A stretch of DNA of 64,000 nt, taken from contig JBBRYJ010000006.1 of assembly GCA_038237745.1 (NCBI GenBank), forward strand, positions 62,001 through 126,000, given 5' to 3'. Source of the DNA: DASQEH01 sp038237745. Its GTDB lineage: Bacteria; Actinomycetota; Actinomycetes; Propionibacteriales; Nocardioidaceae. The notes below the pieces were generated by a model. That model was not told where the DNA came from and did not search any database. It worked only from the letters and a program-made list of their open reading frames with translations. Below, in pieces: positions 34,778 through 42,637 of this stretch. Each line of letters begins with the position of its first letter. Position 1 is the first letter of the stretch. The position numbers and the translations under genes were made by a program.

Positions 34778-37612
34778 TCACTTCACGGTGATGAACGTGC
34801 CTGCGTCGGAGTGCTGGTAGTCGAGCCGGCCGAACCACTTTTGTTCGGCCGCCAGGTGTGACCACACGACCTCCACAGCGAACCGTCGTCCTCCAGTCAC
34901 CTTGAGCCGCCGCGGCGCCGAGAAGTCGGTGCTGCGAGAGTTCTGCGGCAGCTCCCAGCTGGTGAACGTCGCAGGCACCTTATGCGCCGGGTTCGAGCCG
35001 GCAGCGGCGTTGACATAGACGTGGTAGCGACCTGCAGCCGGCTCCGCGAGCGTGAGCTGTTCGCTCCTGGCGGTGGTGACTGCCGACCCCACCAGCACGC
35101 CCTCGCGGTAGACGTAGAGATCTACATCGTGGCCGTCGGCCGATGATACCCCGAGACGGAGGGCAGCAATCCCGGGCGGAAGGACGTATGCCCTGCCCCA
35201 GGCACCGGAAGCGCGCCTCGGGTTGGCCTCTGCGAAGACTCCGGAGTGCAGGAGGATCGGTCTGCTGTGGCCAGGCACAGGCCCGACGAGACTCGTGCCG
35301 ATCGTTCCTGTAACCCCTGCCCGGGCGGTGATGGTGAGACCCCCGTCTGCAACTGAGCCGTGCACCTCCATCGGCGCCCTCGCATAGGACGGGCGAACCA
35401 CGAGTGGGCTGGTCACCCGGTGGCCGAGAGAACCTGCCCACGTGAGGGCGCCGGACACGAATCTCTGGTACCTCGCTGAGCGCCGAGCGGTGAACGTGAC
35501 CGCGAAGGTTCTCGACTGACCCGGCGACAGTGACAAGGTCGGCGGATTCACCGAGACACCGAGACCGGGTAGGCCATGCACGTGCGAGGTGTACGTCTCG
35601 GCCTTTTCGCTGACGTTGGTGACCCGGCGAGTGACGGTCTGCTCAGCGACCAGGTCACCGATCGATATCGAGGCCACGTCGGCCCAGCCGCGGCCGGGCG
35701 CGTCGTAGACGAGACCAGGGTCGAGGGCGCGGCGCAGCGACACCTCACCCGCGCCACTGGCCAAGGGTCCCTCGCTGGCGTCGACGGGGAGCGCGGTCGT
35801 CATCAACGCCGACTTGACGGCTGCAGGCGACCAGCCCGGATGGGCGGTCATGATGTCGGCTGCGATGCCCGCCACTTGCGGCGCCGCCATCGAGGTGCCC
35901 GAGGACAGGTCCCAGAGCCGGCCACCGTCAGAGGCGGGCGCCGCGGCGGAGACGACGCCGACTCCTGGCGCCGCCACGTCGGGCTTCAAGACGTCGCCGG
36001 TGCTGCTGCGTTCGGGGCCTCTGGACGAGAAGTCGGCGACCAGTCGCCGACCTATGCTGCCCGATGCCACCGGGTGCAGCGATGCTGTGGGTCGGGTGCT
36101 CCTGCGGATGTAGGACCGGATGGCCCTGCCGTCCGCGCTGCCCACCTGCACCGTCGGCACGGCATGCACGTCGGCATCCGTGCCGCCCGGAGCGGCGTTC
36201 ACCAGCACCATGGCACTGCCGCCTGACTGCTCGACGCTGCTGCTCTTGCCGACGCGCGCGAAGGCTCCGCGCTCGCAGACCACGATTGCGCCGTCGACCG
36301 TTCGCGCGTCGAGCGCGCCGGGGTCACAGAGCGCGGCCTCGTGGACCGTCGCGCCGTTGGCTGCTGCGTCGCCTGCGTACACCAGGGGCAGCGGGCCTAC
36401 GCGGTGGTCGGACACCATCGAGCCGACGAGCTTCCGACCGTTTCCGAGCACGACGTCGCCGCGGAAGGGGCGGTGAGTGGTGGCGGCGACCGTGGTCACC
36501 CAGGGGCCGTGGGGCGCGACGGTCGACGCGCCTGGGCCGTCGTCACCGGCAGACCCCGCGATGAACACTCCTGCGTTGGCCGCAGACTTGAAGGCAAGCT
36601 CCAGCGACCGTGTCGCGGTGTCGCTCCCCCCGATGGAGAAGCTGATCACGTCGACACCGTCGCTGACCGCTCGGTCGATCGCCTTGACCAGGTCGGCCGT
36701 GGCGCAGCCGTCGTCGGCTGGCTCAGGTGCCGTCCAGCATGCCTTGTAGATCGACAGCGCCGCACCGGGAGCCGCACCGGAGATATGCCCGAAGTGCTGT
36801 CCGTCGATCCTCACGTCCACTCCGGCGTTACCGGCCACCGATCCCGCCGTGTGCGAGCCGTGCCCGCTGCCGTCTCGCGGCGACGTGAAGTCGGCGGCCG
36901 CGACGTTCTCGCGTCCGAAGCCCTTGACGAAGTACTGCGCGGCGATCACCTTGGCGTTGCACAGGCCACGCCTCCAGCGCTCGCCGCGGGCGCACCTGCC
37001 GCTGAACCCCGGGTACGCGCGGCGCACCGCCTCCGCGTTCGTGGGCACACCGGCGAAGGACGGGTTCTCGGGCCAGATGCCGGTGTCGACGACTCCGACC
37101 ACCACACCATGTCCGAGTGGTGGAGAAGAGTCGACGCCGATGCGTTGCTGAATGGCGGTCAGTGGCAGTGATGCCGTGGCCCTGACGCTGTCGAGGTGGG
37201 ACCTCCCGCTCCTTTCCACGCTCAGGATTCGGGGCATCGAATGAGCCTGCTTGACCTGCCCTGGAGACAGGCGGGCGGCGAAGCCGTCGACAGCAGTCGT
37301 GTAGGAGTAGAGCACCTCGGGATGACCGAGGCCAGCGAGGACCCGCTGCTGCCCTTCGGTCAGGTGCTCGCCGTATGCCCGCGCCGCTGGGCTGCCCGCT
37401 CGGAAGCGGCGTCCGTCGGTGGGGGCGGTTGCGTCGAATTCGGCGAGGTGCCCGTCGTACGTCGCCAGCGGCTGCGCGTGCAAGATCACGACATACGCGT
37501 TCGTCGCGGACTTGAGATGGCTCGCATCGACGGCCACAGCAGTCGGCGGGGGTACCAGGGCGAGGCTCAGGCCCAGCGCACACACAGCAGCGCTCGAGAT
37601 GCTGCGTCGCAC
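34778..37612 (-). CDS. Secreted S8 family (subtilisin-like) serine peptidase
   Basis: A 944-residue exported protease of the cucumisin/plant-subtilase architecture. Signal peptide (about 1-28), I9 propeptide (YVVILHAQPLATYDG onward), then the catalytic triad: Asp176 in VVDTGIWPE, His251 in GHGSHTAGS, Ser574 in SSGTSMAAPQ. A PA domain is inserted between His and Ser (about 400-500), and Fn3-like domains follow. The oxyanion-hole Asn expected in SAGNxGP is Asp (SAGDDGP, residue 357). GTG at 37612 is chosen because GAGAGGAG precedes it; the longer frame adds a charged stretch ahead of the signal. Divergent from larE. Confidence 0.92.
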   Translation of the reverse strand: MRRSISSAAVCALGLSLALVPPPTAVAVDASHLKSATNAYVVILHAQPLATYDGHLAEFDATAPTDGRRFRAGSPAARAYGEHLTEGQQRVLAGLGHPEVLYSYTTAVDGFAARLSPGQVKQAHSMPRILSVERSGRSHLDSVRATASLPLTAIQQRIGVDSSPPLGHGVVVGVVDTGIWPENPSFAGVPTNAEAVRRAYPGFSGRCARGERWRRGLCNAKVIAAQYFVKGFGRENVAAADFTSPRDGSGHGSHTAGSVAGNAGVDVRIDGQHFGHISGAAPGAALSIYKACWTAPEPADDGCATADLVKAIDRAVSDGVDVISFSIGGSDTATRSLELAFKSAANAGVFIAGSAGDDGPGASTVAPHGPWVTTVAATTHRPFRGDVVLGNGRKLVGSMVSDHRVGPLPLVYAGDAAANGATVHEAALCDPGALDARTVDGAIVVCERGAFARVGKSSSVEQSGGSAMVLVNAAPGGTDADVHAVPTVQVGSADGRAIRSYIRRSTRPTASLHPVASGSIGRRLVADFSSRGPERSSTGDVLKPDVAAPGVGVVSAAAPASDGGRLWDLSSGTSMAAPQVAGIAADIMTAHPGWSPAAVKSALMTTALPVDASEGPLASGAGEVSLRRALDPGLVYDAPGRGWADVASISIGDLVAEQTVTRRVTNVSEKAETYTSHVHGLPGLGVSVNPPTLSLSPGQSRTFAVTFTARRSARYQRFVSGALTWAGSLGHRVTSPLVVRPSYARAPMEVHGSVADGGLTITARAGVTGTIGTSLVGPVPGHSRPILLHSGVFAEANPRRASGAWGRAYVLPPGIAALRLGVSSADGHDVDLYVYREGVLVGSAVTTARSEQLTLAEPAAGRYHVYVNAAAGSNPAHKVPATFTSWELPQNSRSTDFSAPRRLKVTGGRRFAVEVVWSHLAAEQKWFGRLDYQHSDAGTFITVK

Positions 37613-37699
37613 AAGCCACTCCTCTCGCCCTCGGATGGACGGCACTGCTCAGGTCTGATCGCGCAGGGCGTCGCAGCCGGCATCGTAGAGTTCACCATT

Positions 37700-38944
37700 G
37701 TGCCGTACCTGTTGGTTGTCGGGTTCTCCCTTGACGTAACCGTGCGGCCGGGCGCCCTCGCCGCCCTCGCCGCGGTCGACCAGGCGCGTGGGCATGCTCT
37801 GGTCGTCTCGGACGCCCCGCTGGCGAGTGCGCGACAGTTGGTCGCCGAGGCTGGGCTGCCCGCAGATGCCGTCGTCGTCGACGCACAGGGACCGCACAAG
37901 GCGGCAGCCCTGCTCGAGCACGGTGCGAGCGTTCACGTGTGTGCGACAAGTCTCGACGTGGCCGCAGCACGAGCAGCCGGTGCAGTCTCGGTGGCCCTGG
38001 TGTCCGGCGCGAGAGGCGAGGACGGCCCGACCTGCGCCGGTGCCGATTTCGTACTCGAAGACCTGACGAAGTTCCCCGCATGGCTCTACGAGCATCTTCT
38101 CGTCAGGCGGATGTCCGACCTGCGCTCCCGACTCCAGGATCTGGGTAGCATCCTGGTCGCCTTCAGCGGTGGCGCCGACTCCGCATTGTTGCTTGCGGCG
38201 GCTGCTCGAGCCCTGGGGCCCGACCGCGTGGTGGCCGCGACGGCCAGCTCCGCCTCGCTTCCGGCGGCCGAGCTCGTCCTTGCCAGGGAGTTCGCCGCTG
38301 GGCTCGGAGTCCGGCACGTCGAGGCGACGACACACGAGATGGACCGTGACGGGTACCGCGCCAATGCAGGCGACCGCTGTTACTTCTGCAAGGCTGAACT
38401 GGTCGAGGTCTTGATCCCTATCGCCGGCCGACTCGGCCTCGCTGCGGTGGCCACCGGTACGAACGCCGACGACGCAGCCGCGGGCTTCCGGCCGGGCATC
38501 CGCGCGGCTGCGGATCGCTCTGCGGTCACCCCCCTGCTCGACGTCGGCCTCACCAAGGACCAGATTCGCGAGGCGTCGCGGCGCTGGGGCCTCGTGACGT
38601 GGGACAAGCCTGCGGCCGCCTGCCTGTCGTCGCGGATCGCCTTCGGTCTGGAGGTCACCCCCGAACGGCTCGCGAGGGTCGAGCGAGCCGAGCTCCAGGT
38701 GCGCGCGGTGCTCGACGAGCACCGTCAACCCGTGGGTCAGCTCAGGGTGCGCGATCTCGGTGGTGTCGGCCGCGTCGAGCTCGACGCGGCATACCTGAAT
38801 GCGCTCACCTCCGATCCCGACCTGGAGCGTCAGCTGGTGTCAGCGGTCGTTGGCACCGGGTTCGAGCACGCAGTGGTCGACCCTGCCGGCTTCAGGTCGG
38901 GCTCGATGAACGAGCTGCTCGACGAACCGGACCGGTACCGCTGA
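37700..38944 (+). CDS. larE: LarE-type sulfur transferase with N-terminal degenerate HAD domain
   Basis: A 414-residue fusion. Residues 1-130 look like a HAD hydrolase that has lost its catalytic residues: motif I reads GFSLDVT instead of FDLDGT, motif IV ATSLDVAAARAAGA instead of GDSxxD; VVSDAP and PHKAAALL remain. From about residue 134 comes LarE: PP-loop AFSGGADSALL, GDRCYFCKAELVE, KPAAACLSSRIAFGLE. LarE turns carboxylates of the nickel-pincer (lactate racemase) cofactor into thiocarboxylates; the three conserved Cys here fit the [4Fe-4S] LarE type. No larB or larC is near. GTG at 37700 is the likely start. Confidence 0.85.
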   Translation: MPYLLVVGFSLDVTVRPGALAALAAVDQARGHALVVSDAPLASARQLVAEAGLPADAVVVDAQGPHKAAALLEHGASVHVCATSLDVAAARAAGAVSVALVSGARGEDGPTCAGADFVLEDLTKFPAWLYEHLLVRRMSDLRSRLQDLGSILVAFSGGADSALLLAAAARALGPDRVVAATASSASLPAAELVLAREFAAGLGVRHVEATTHEMDRDGYRANAGDRCYFCKAELVEVLIPIAGRLGLAAVATGTNADDAAAGFRPGIRAAADRSAVTPLLDVGLTKDQIREASRRWGLVTWDKPAAACLSSRIAFGLEVTPERLARVERAELQVRAVLDEHRQPVGQLRVRDLGGVGRVELDAAYLNALTSDPDLERQLVSAVVGTGFEHAVVDPAGFRSGSMNELLDEPDRYR

Positions 38945-38976
38945 GACCAGCACCGAGATGTCGAGGACTGTAGGCT

Positions 38977-39004
38977 GACCTCGTGCCTCCGTTTGACGGA
39001 GGTC
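38977..39004 (+). promoter_or_regulatory. Competing hairpins in the cold-shock gene leader
   Basis: CCTCCG (38986-38991) pairs with CGGAGG (38997-39002) around a 5-nt loop, and followed by TCTTGCT could terminate larE. GACCTC (38977-38982) can instead pair with GAGGTC (38999-39004), excluding the first. The region is 54-81 bp ahead of the csp start. Confidence 0.4.
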
Positions 39005-39057
39005 TTGCTATGTCCCGACACGACGTCGCGTCGGAGCGACCCTGGAGAGGTGTCACA

Positions 39058-39444
39058 GTGGCCACCGGCAAGGTCAAGTGGTACGACGCTGAGAAGGGCT
39101 TCGGCTTTCTCACCACCGACTCGGGAGGCGACGTCTTCGTACGGTCCGACTCGCTGCCGGCCGGGGTGGCCACGCTCAAGGCGGGGACTCGGGTGGAGTA
39201 CGGCCTCGTCCAGGGACGAAAGGGCGACCAGGCCATTCAGGTGACGGTGCTCGACCCCACTCCCTCCGTCGCCAAGGCGCTGCGCAAGAAGCCCGAGGAG
39301 ATGGTGAACATCGTCGAGGACCTGATGAAGCTTCTGGAGCGGCTCGAGCAGGGCTATCGCCATGGCCGTCATACGGACCCCCGCGCCGCGAAGCAGACCG
39401 CGACCCTGCTGCGAGCTCTCGCTGACGAGCTCGAGCTCAGCTGA
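39058..39444 (+). CDS. Cold-shock domain protein with C-terminal extension
   Basis: A 128-residue protein. Residues 1-65 are a cold-shock domain with RNP-1 KGFGFL and RNP-2-like DVFVRSD (GKVKWYDAEKGFGFLTTDSGGDVFV pattern). The extra C-terminal 60 residues are helical and charged (KPEEMVNIVEDLMKLLERLEQGYRHGRHTDPRAAKQTATLL), as in the long actinobacterial Csp type. It should bind single-stranded RNA or DNA. GTG at 39058 has GGAGAGG 7 nt upstream. Its TGA directly abuts the stop of the convergent MFS gene (TGATCA). Confidence 0.93.
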   Translation: MATGKVKWYDAEKGFGFLTTDSGGDVFVRSDSLPAGVATLKAGTRVEYGLVQGRKGDQAIQVTVLDPTPSVAKALRKKPEEMVNIVEDLMKLLERLEQGYRHGRHTDPRAAKQTATLLRALADELELS

Positions 39445-40860
39445 TCAGGCCGGCCTGGCGGCGGGCCTCCTGCCCACGGCCAGCCCTCGAAGCACGAACA
39501 CCAGCCACCCGAGCAGTACCACGGCCACGATGGAGAGTCCGAGCTTCGCGACCTGGGGCATGAAGACGCCCAGAAAGCCCCCGATCACCCACGAGAGTTG
39601 GAGCAACGTCTCGGACCTTGCAAAGACGCTCGTGCGGACCGCCTCGGGCACCTCCCGCTGGATGAGGGCGTCGAGAGAGAGCTTGCCGAGCGACTGGCTC
39701 ATGCCCGCCACCAGACCGAGGATCATGGCTGGCACCAACCCGAAGAAGAACGCCGCATAGACAGCGGCAGTGGCGTCGACGACGAGGGTGGCCAGCACGA
39801 TGACCTCTGGGGTGCGCGCCTTGACCATCGACCCTGCGACCGTTCCGAGCGTGCTCCCCGCCCCGGCCGAGCCGATGACCAGAGCCAGGAGCAGTGTCCT
39901 ACGGTTCTCCCATCCGTGGATCGGCTCGTTGCGTAGCAAGAAGGCCATGAACATGGTGAGAAAGCCCGACAGCATCCGTAACCCGGCGTTGCACCGCAGC
40001 GCCGTGACGACGACAGGAGTGATGCCGGCGCGTCGGGAGCGGTTCCCGGACTCTGTAACGTCTCGGAGGTCGACCGGCTCCTCGCCTTCCGACGAGTCGA
40101 CCCGAGCCGGTAGCAGGATGGCGAGCACGGTGCCGCCCACGAACACCAGAGTGGCGTAACGCAACGACAGGTCGGGCCCGACCCATGACGTGAGCCCGGC
40201 GAGGGGAGCGGAGACCGCAGCCCCCGCAATGCCGGCAAGCGAGATCCGGGAGTTGGCCTTGACCAGCGTCAGCCCTGCCGGGATGAGCCGCGGGACTGCC
40301 GAGGCGCGCGTGACGCCGTACGCCTTGGAGGCGATGAGGCAGGCGAGGGCGGCAGGGAACATCCAGGCCGACTCGTGGGCGACCGCGCCGGCGAGCGACC
40401 AGCAACCGAGCGCGCGCAAGGCCATCGTCACCCCGATCGCCCATCGTCGGCCGCGCCGGAAGCGGTCGAGGAACGGGCCGATAAGGGGAGCCATGACAGC
40501 GAACGGCAGCATCGTGATGCCGAGGAACAAGGCGATCTGGCCCCGCGCCTGGTCGCTCGGAACCTGGAAGAACAAGGTGCCGGCCAAGGAGATGGCCAAT
40601 GCCGCGTCCCCTGCCGCGTTGCACGCGTGCAGCTCGATCAACCGATACAGACCGCTCTCGCCGGCTCCCTGCGCGCGAGACGCCTTGCGGGCGAAGCGCG
40701 CCGCGCCGGTGGCCGCCCGACCCGAGAGCGCGGCGGCTTGCCTGGCCCGCTCCGCCGCTCTGCGTCCACGGCTCTCGGCGATCGGCGAAGCGCCTGCGGT
40801 CTCTGCGGCTCGGTCCTCCGGCTCGCTCTGCACGTGCCTATCTTGCACTGAGCCGGGCAC
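39445..40860 (-). CDS. MFS transporter
   Basis: A 471-residue membrane protein with about 12 helices after a 70-residue Ala/Arg-rich cytoplasmic N terminus. GPFLDRFRRGRRWAIGV is the family A-like loop between helices 2 and 3; PRLIPAGLTLVKANSRISLAG follows. Substrate unknown. The gene lies between csp and DUF3027 as commonly seen in actinobacteria. Several GTG starts (40860, 40848, 40833) are possible; the hydrophilic N terminus may be shorter. Confidence 0.88.
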   Translation of the reverse strand: MPGSVQDRHVQSEPEDRAAETAGASPIAESRGRRAAERARQAAALSGRAATGAARFARKASRAQGAGESGLYRLIELHACNAAGDAALAISLAGTLFFQVPSDQARGQIALFLGITMLPFAVMAPLIGPFLDRFRRGRRWAIGVTMALRALGCWSLAGAVAHESAWMFPAALACLIASKAYGVTRASAVPRLIPAGLTLVKANSRISLAGIAGAAVSAPLAGLTSWVGPDLSLRYATLVFVGGTVLAILLPARVDSSEGEEPVDLRDVTESGNRSRRAGITPVVVTALRCNAGLRMLSGFLTMFMAFLLRNEPIHGWENRRTLLLALVIGSAGAGSTLGTVAGSMVKARTPEVIVLATLVVDATAAVYAAFFFGLVPAMILGLVAGMSQSLGKLSLDALIQREVPEAVRTSVFARSETLLQLSWVIGGFLGVFMPQVAKLGLSIVAVVLLGWLVFVLRGLAVGRRPAARPA

Positions 40861-40910
40861 CGTGAGGGGGCCACTGCTTTCTGCGGACGCGATTGGGCTT
40901 CGACGCCACG

Positions 40911-41732
40911 ATGGGGGACAATCTCGTAGTGGCGACCACGACGAAGAAGCCCAAGCCGGACACGGCCCTCGTGGCCGCCGTCGACGAGGCGCGCGACGCC
41001 CTGGGCACGGTCATCGACGCAGCCGATGTAGGCGAGCACGTGGGTACAGAGGCTGAGGCCGAGCGCGTGGTGACCCACTTCTTCGCGGCCACCTCCGTCG
41101 GCTACGTCGGATGGCGCTGGGCTGTCACGCTGGCACGGGCGCCCCGACACAAGGCCGTCACCGTCAACGAGATCGTGCTGCTCCCCGGTGACGAGGCGCT
41201 CAGCGCACCCCCGTGGGTCCCCTGGAAGGACCGCGTCGACAAGCAGGACCTCGGTCCCGGCGACCTGGTCCCCGTGTCCGGGGACGACCTGCGTCTCGTG
41301 CCCGGCTATCTCACCGGCGACGATGCGTTGGACGCCCAGGCGTCACGCGAGCTACGCGAGGTCACTCGCGAGCTCGGACTCGGACGGGAGCGTGTCCTGT
41401 CGGTCGAAGGGCGCGACGAGGCCGCCGCTCGGTGGTTCGAGAGCGACAACGGGCCGGACTCGCCCATCGCCAAGGCGGCCCCCGCGAGATGCGCCTCCTG
41501 TGGCTTCCTTATACGACTCAGCGGCGCTCTGTCGGCGCAGTTCGGCGTCTGTGCCAACGCGGCGTCGCCCAGTGACGGCCAAGCGGTCTCCTACGACCAC
41601 GGCTGCGGGGCCCACTCCGACGTACGCCTGCCCGAGCAGTCCCAGCATCAGCCGGTAGCGGCGCTCCCGGTGCATGACACGCTCACGTGGGATGCGTGGG
41701 TCGATGCCGAGGTGGAGATCATCGAGCGCTAG
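40911..41732 (+). CDS. DUF3027 domain protein
   Basis: A 273-residue soluble protein of the actinobacterial DUF3027 family, function unknown. Characteristic parts: EHVGTEAEAERVVTHFFAA, GYVGWRWAVTLARAP, VTVNEIVLLPGDEALSAPPWVPW, and a zinc-ribbon-like CASCGFLIRLSGALSAQFGVCANA. ATG 40911 or GTG 40929 may start it; neither has a strong ribosome site, so a leaderless transcript is possible. The stop overlaps that of the convergent DUF2530 gene within a CTAG palindrome. Confidence 0.85.
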   Translation: MGDNLVVATTTKKPKPDTALVAAVDEARDALGTVIDAADVGEHVGTEAEAERVVTHFFAATSVGYVGWRWAVTLARAPRHKAVTVNEIVLLPGDEALSAPPWVPWKDRVDKQDLGPGDLVPVSGDDLRLVPGYLTGDDALDAQASRELREVTRELGLGRERVLSVEGRDEAAARWFESDNGPDSPIAKAAPARCASCGFLIRLSGALSAQFGVCANAASPSDGQAVSYDHGCGAHSDVRLPEQSQHQPVAALPVHDTLTWDAWVDAEVEIIER

Positions 41733-42106
41733 AGCCCGGCGGCGCCTAGCGGGCCCGTCTCGGGGTTCTCAGGCCGCGAGGCCAACCGCTTGAGCCGGCG
41801 GCGGCAGTACTCGAGCCCCAGCACGCCGAGTCCCAGCCCTGCCACGCACGTCCACACCCACCAGGTATGCCCGTCGTCGGCAAGTCTGGAGTAGTTCGGC
41901 AGCAGACACAGCAGCGCCACGAGCCAGAGTGCCGCACCGACCGTCACGGTCCTGATGCCGGTCACGTCGAGCGGCTGTACGGCGGCGGTGACGTACGTGT
42001 TGGCCCCGATGTCGATGTGGTCGATCGGCGGTCGGCCGCTGAACGGGTCGGGGTCGGGAATCCGCTCGTCCGCGCGGTAGGTCAACCTGGACTTGCGATC
42101 AGTCAC
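41729..42106 (-). CDS. DUF2530 domain membrane protein
   Basis: A 125-residue protein with two helices: TVGAALWLVALLCLL (about 53-68) and TWWVWTCVAGLGLGVLGLEYC (about 80-100), ending in a basic cytoplasmic tail (RRRLKRLA). PLDVTGIRTVTVG ahead of the first helix is the DUF2530 hallmark. Function unknown. GTG at 42106 is chosen; longer frames run into the MarR promoter. Confidence 0.83.
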   Translation of the reverse strand: MTDRKSRLTYRADERIPDPDPFSGRPPIDHIDIGANTYVTAAVQPLDVTGIRTVTVGAALWLVALLCLLPNYSRLADDGHTWWVWTCVAGLGLGVLGLEYCRRRLKRLASRPENPETGPLGAAGL

Positions 42107-42153
42107 GCTCCCAAGCCTACGCCGCCCTAGGTCATCGGCCGACACGATCATTA

Positions 42154-42172
42154 TCATTACCCATGCTAATGA
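42154..42172. promoter_or_regulatory. Probable MarR autoregulatory operator
   Basis: TCATTA-CCCATGC-TAATGA is a perfect 6+7+6 palindrome 16 bp ahead of the marR start. TACAGT (42175-42180) just after it could be the -10 box, so the bound repressor would block the promoter of the marR-MFS pair. AT-rich compared with surroundings. Confidence 0.62.
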
Positions 42173-42187
42173 GGTACAGTAACGACA

Positions 42188-42637
42188 ATGCCTGACTACA
42201 CCGCTCAGCTCGCCCGCACCGACGCAGGACTCGCCAGCACCCTTCGCGTCTCGGTGATGCGCCTGTCGCGCCGTCTGCGCAACGAGCGGGATCCGCGAGA
42301 CGACCTGAGTGCCAGCCAGCTGGCCGTGCTGGGGACGCTGTGGCGTCAGGGCCCCCTGACCATCGGTGACCTCGCCGCCGCCGAGAAGGTGCAGCCGCCC
42401 TCCATGACGCGGACAGTGACCTGTCTGTGCGACAAGGGGCTGCTGAGCCGCGGCGCGCACGACACCGACAAGCGGCTGGTAGTCGTCTCGCTGACAGAGG
42501 CGGCGGCCGCGGTGATCGCCGAGTCGCGACGCCGGAAGGAGGCGTGGCTCGACCAGCGGCTTCGCGAGCTGTCCGCCGCCGAGCGGCAGGTACTGCGCGA
42601 CGCCGCGCCGATCCTCGAGCGCCTGTCCCACGCATGA
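42188..42637 (+). CDS. MarR family transcriptional regulator
   Basis: A 149-residue winged-helix repressor. LSASQLAVLGTLWRQGPLTIGDLAAAEKVQPPSMTRTV spans helices 2-4 with the DNA-recognition helix, and GLLSRGAHDTDKRLVVVSLTEAAAAV is the wing with the conserved D-x-R. It probably represses itself and the following MFS gene, to which it is coupled by ATGA, via the palindrome at 42154. Ligand unknown. Confidence 0.93.
   Translation: MPDYTAQLARTDAGLASTLRVSVMRLSRRLRNERDPRDDLSASQLAVLGTLWRQGPLTIGDLAAAEKVQPPSMTRTVTCLCDKGLLSRGAHDTDKRLVVVSLTEAAAAVIAESRRRKEAWLDQRLRELSAAERQVLRDAAPILERLSHA

Noticed and set aside
39445..39447. Frameshift or gene fusion at the csp/MFS junction
   Set aside because: The genes are on opposite strands and their stop codons simply meet in TGATCA.
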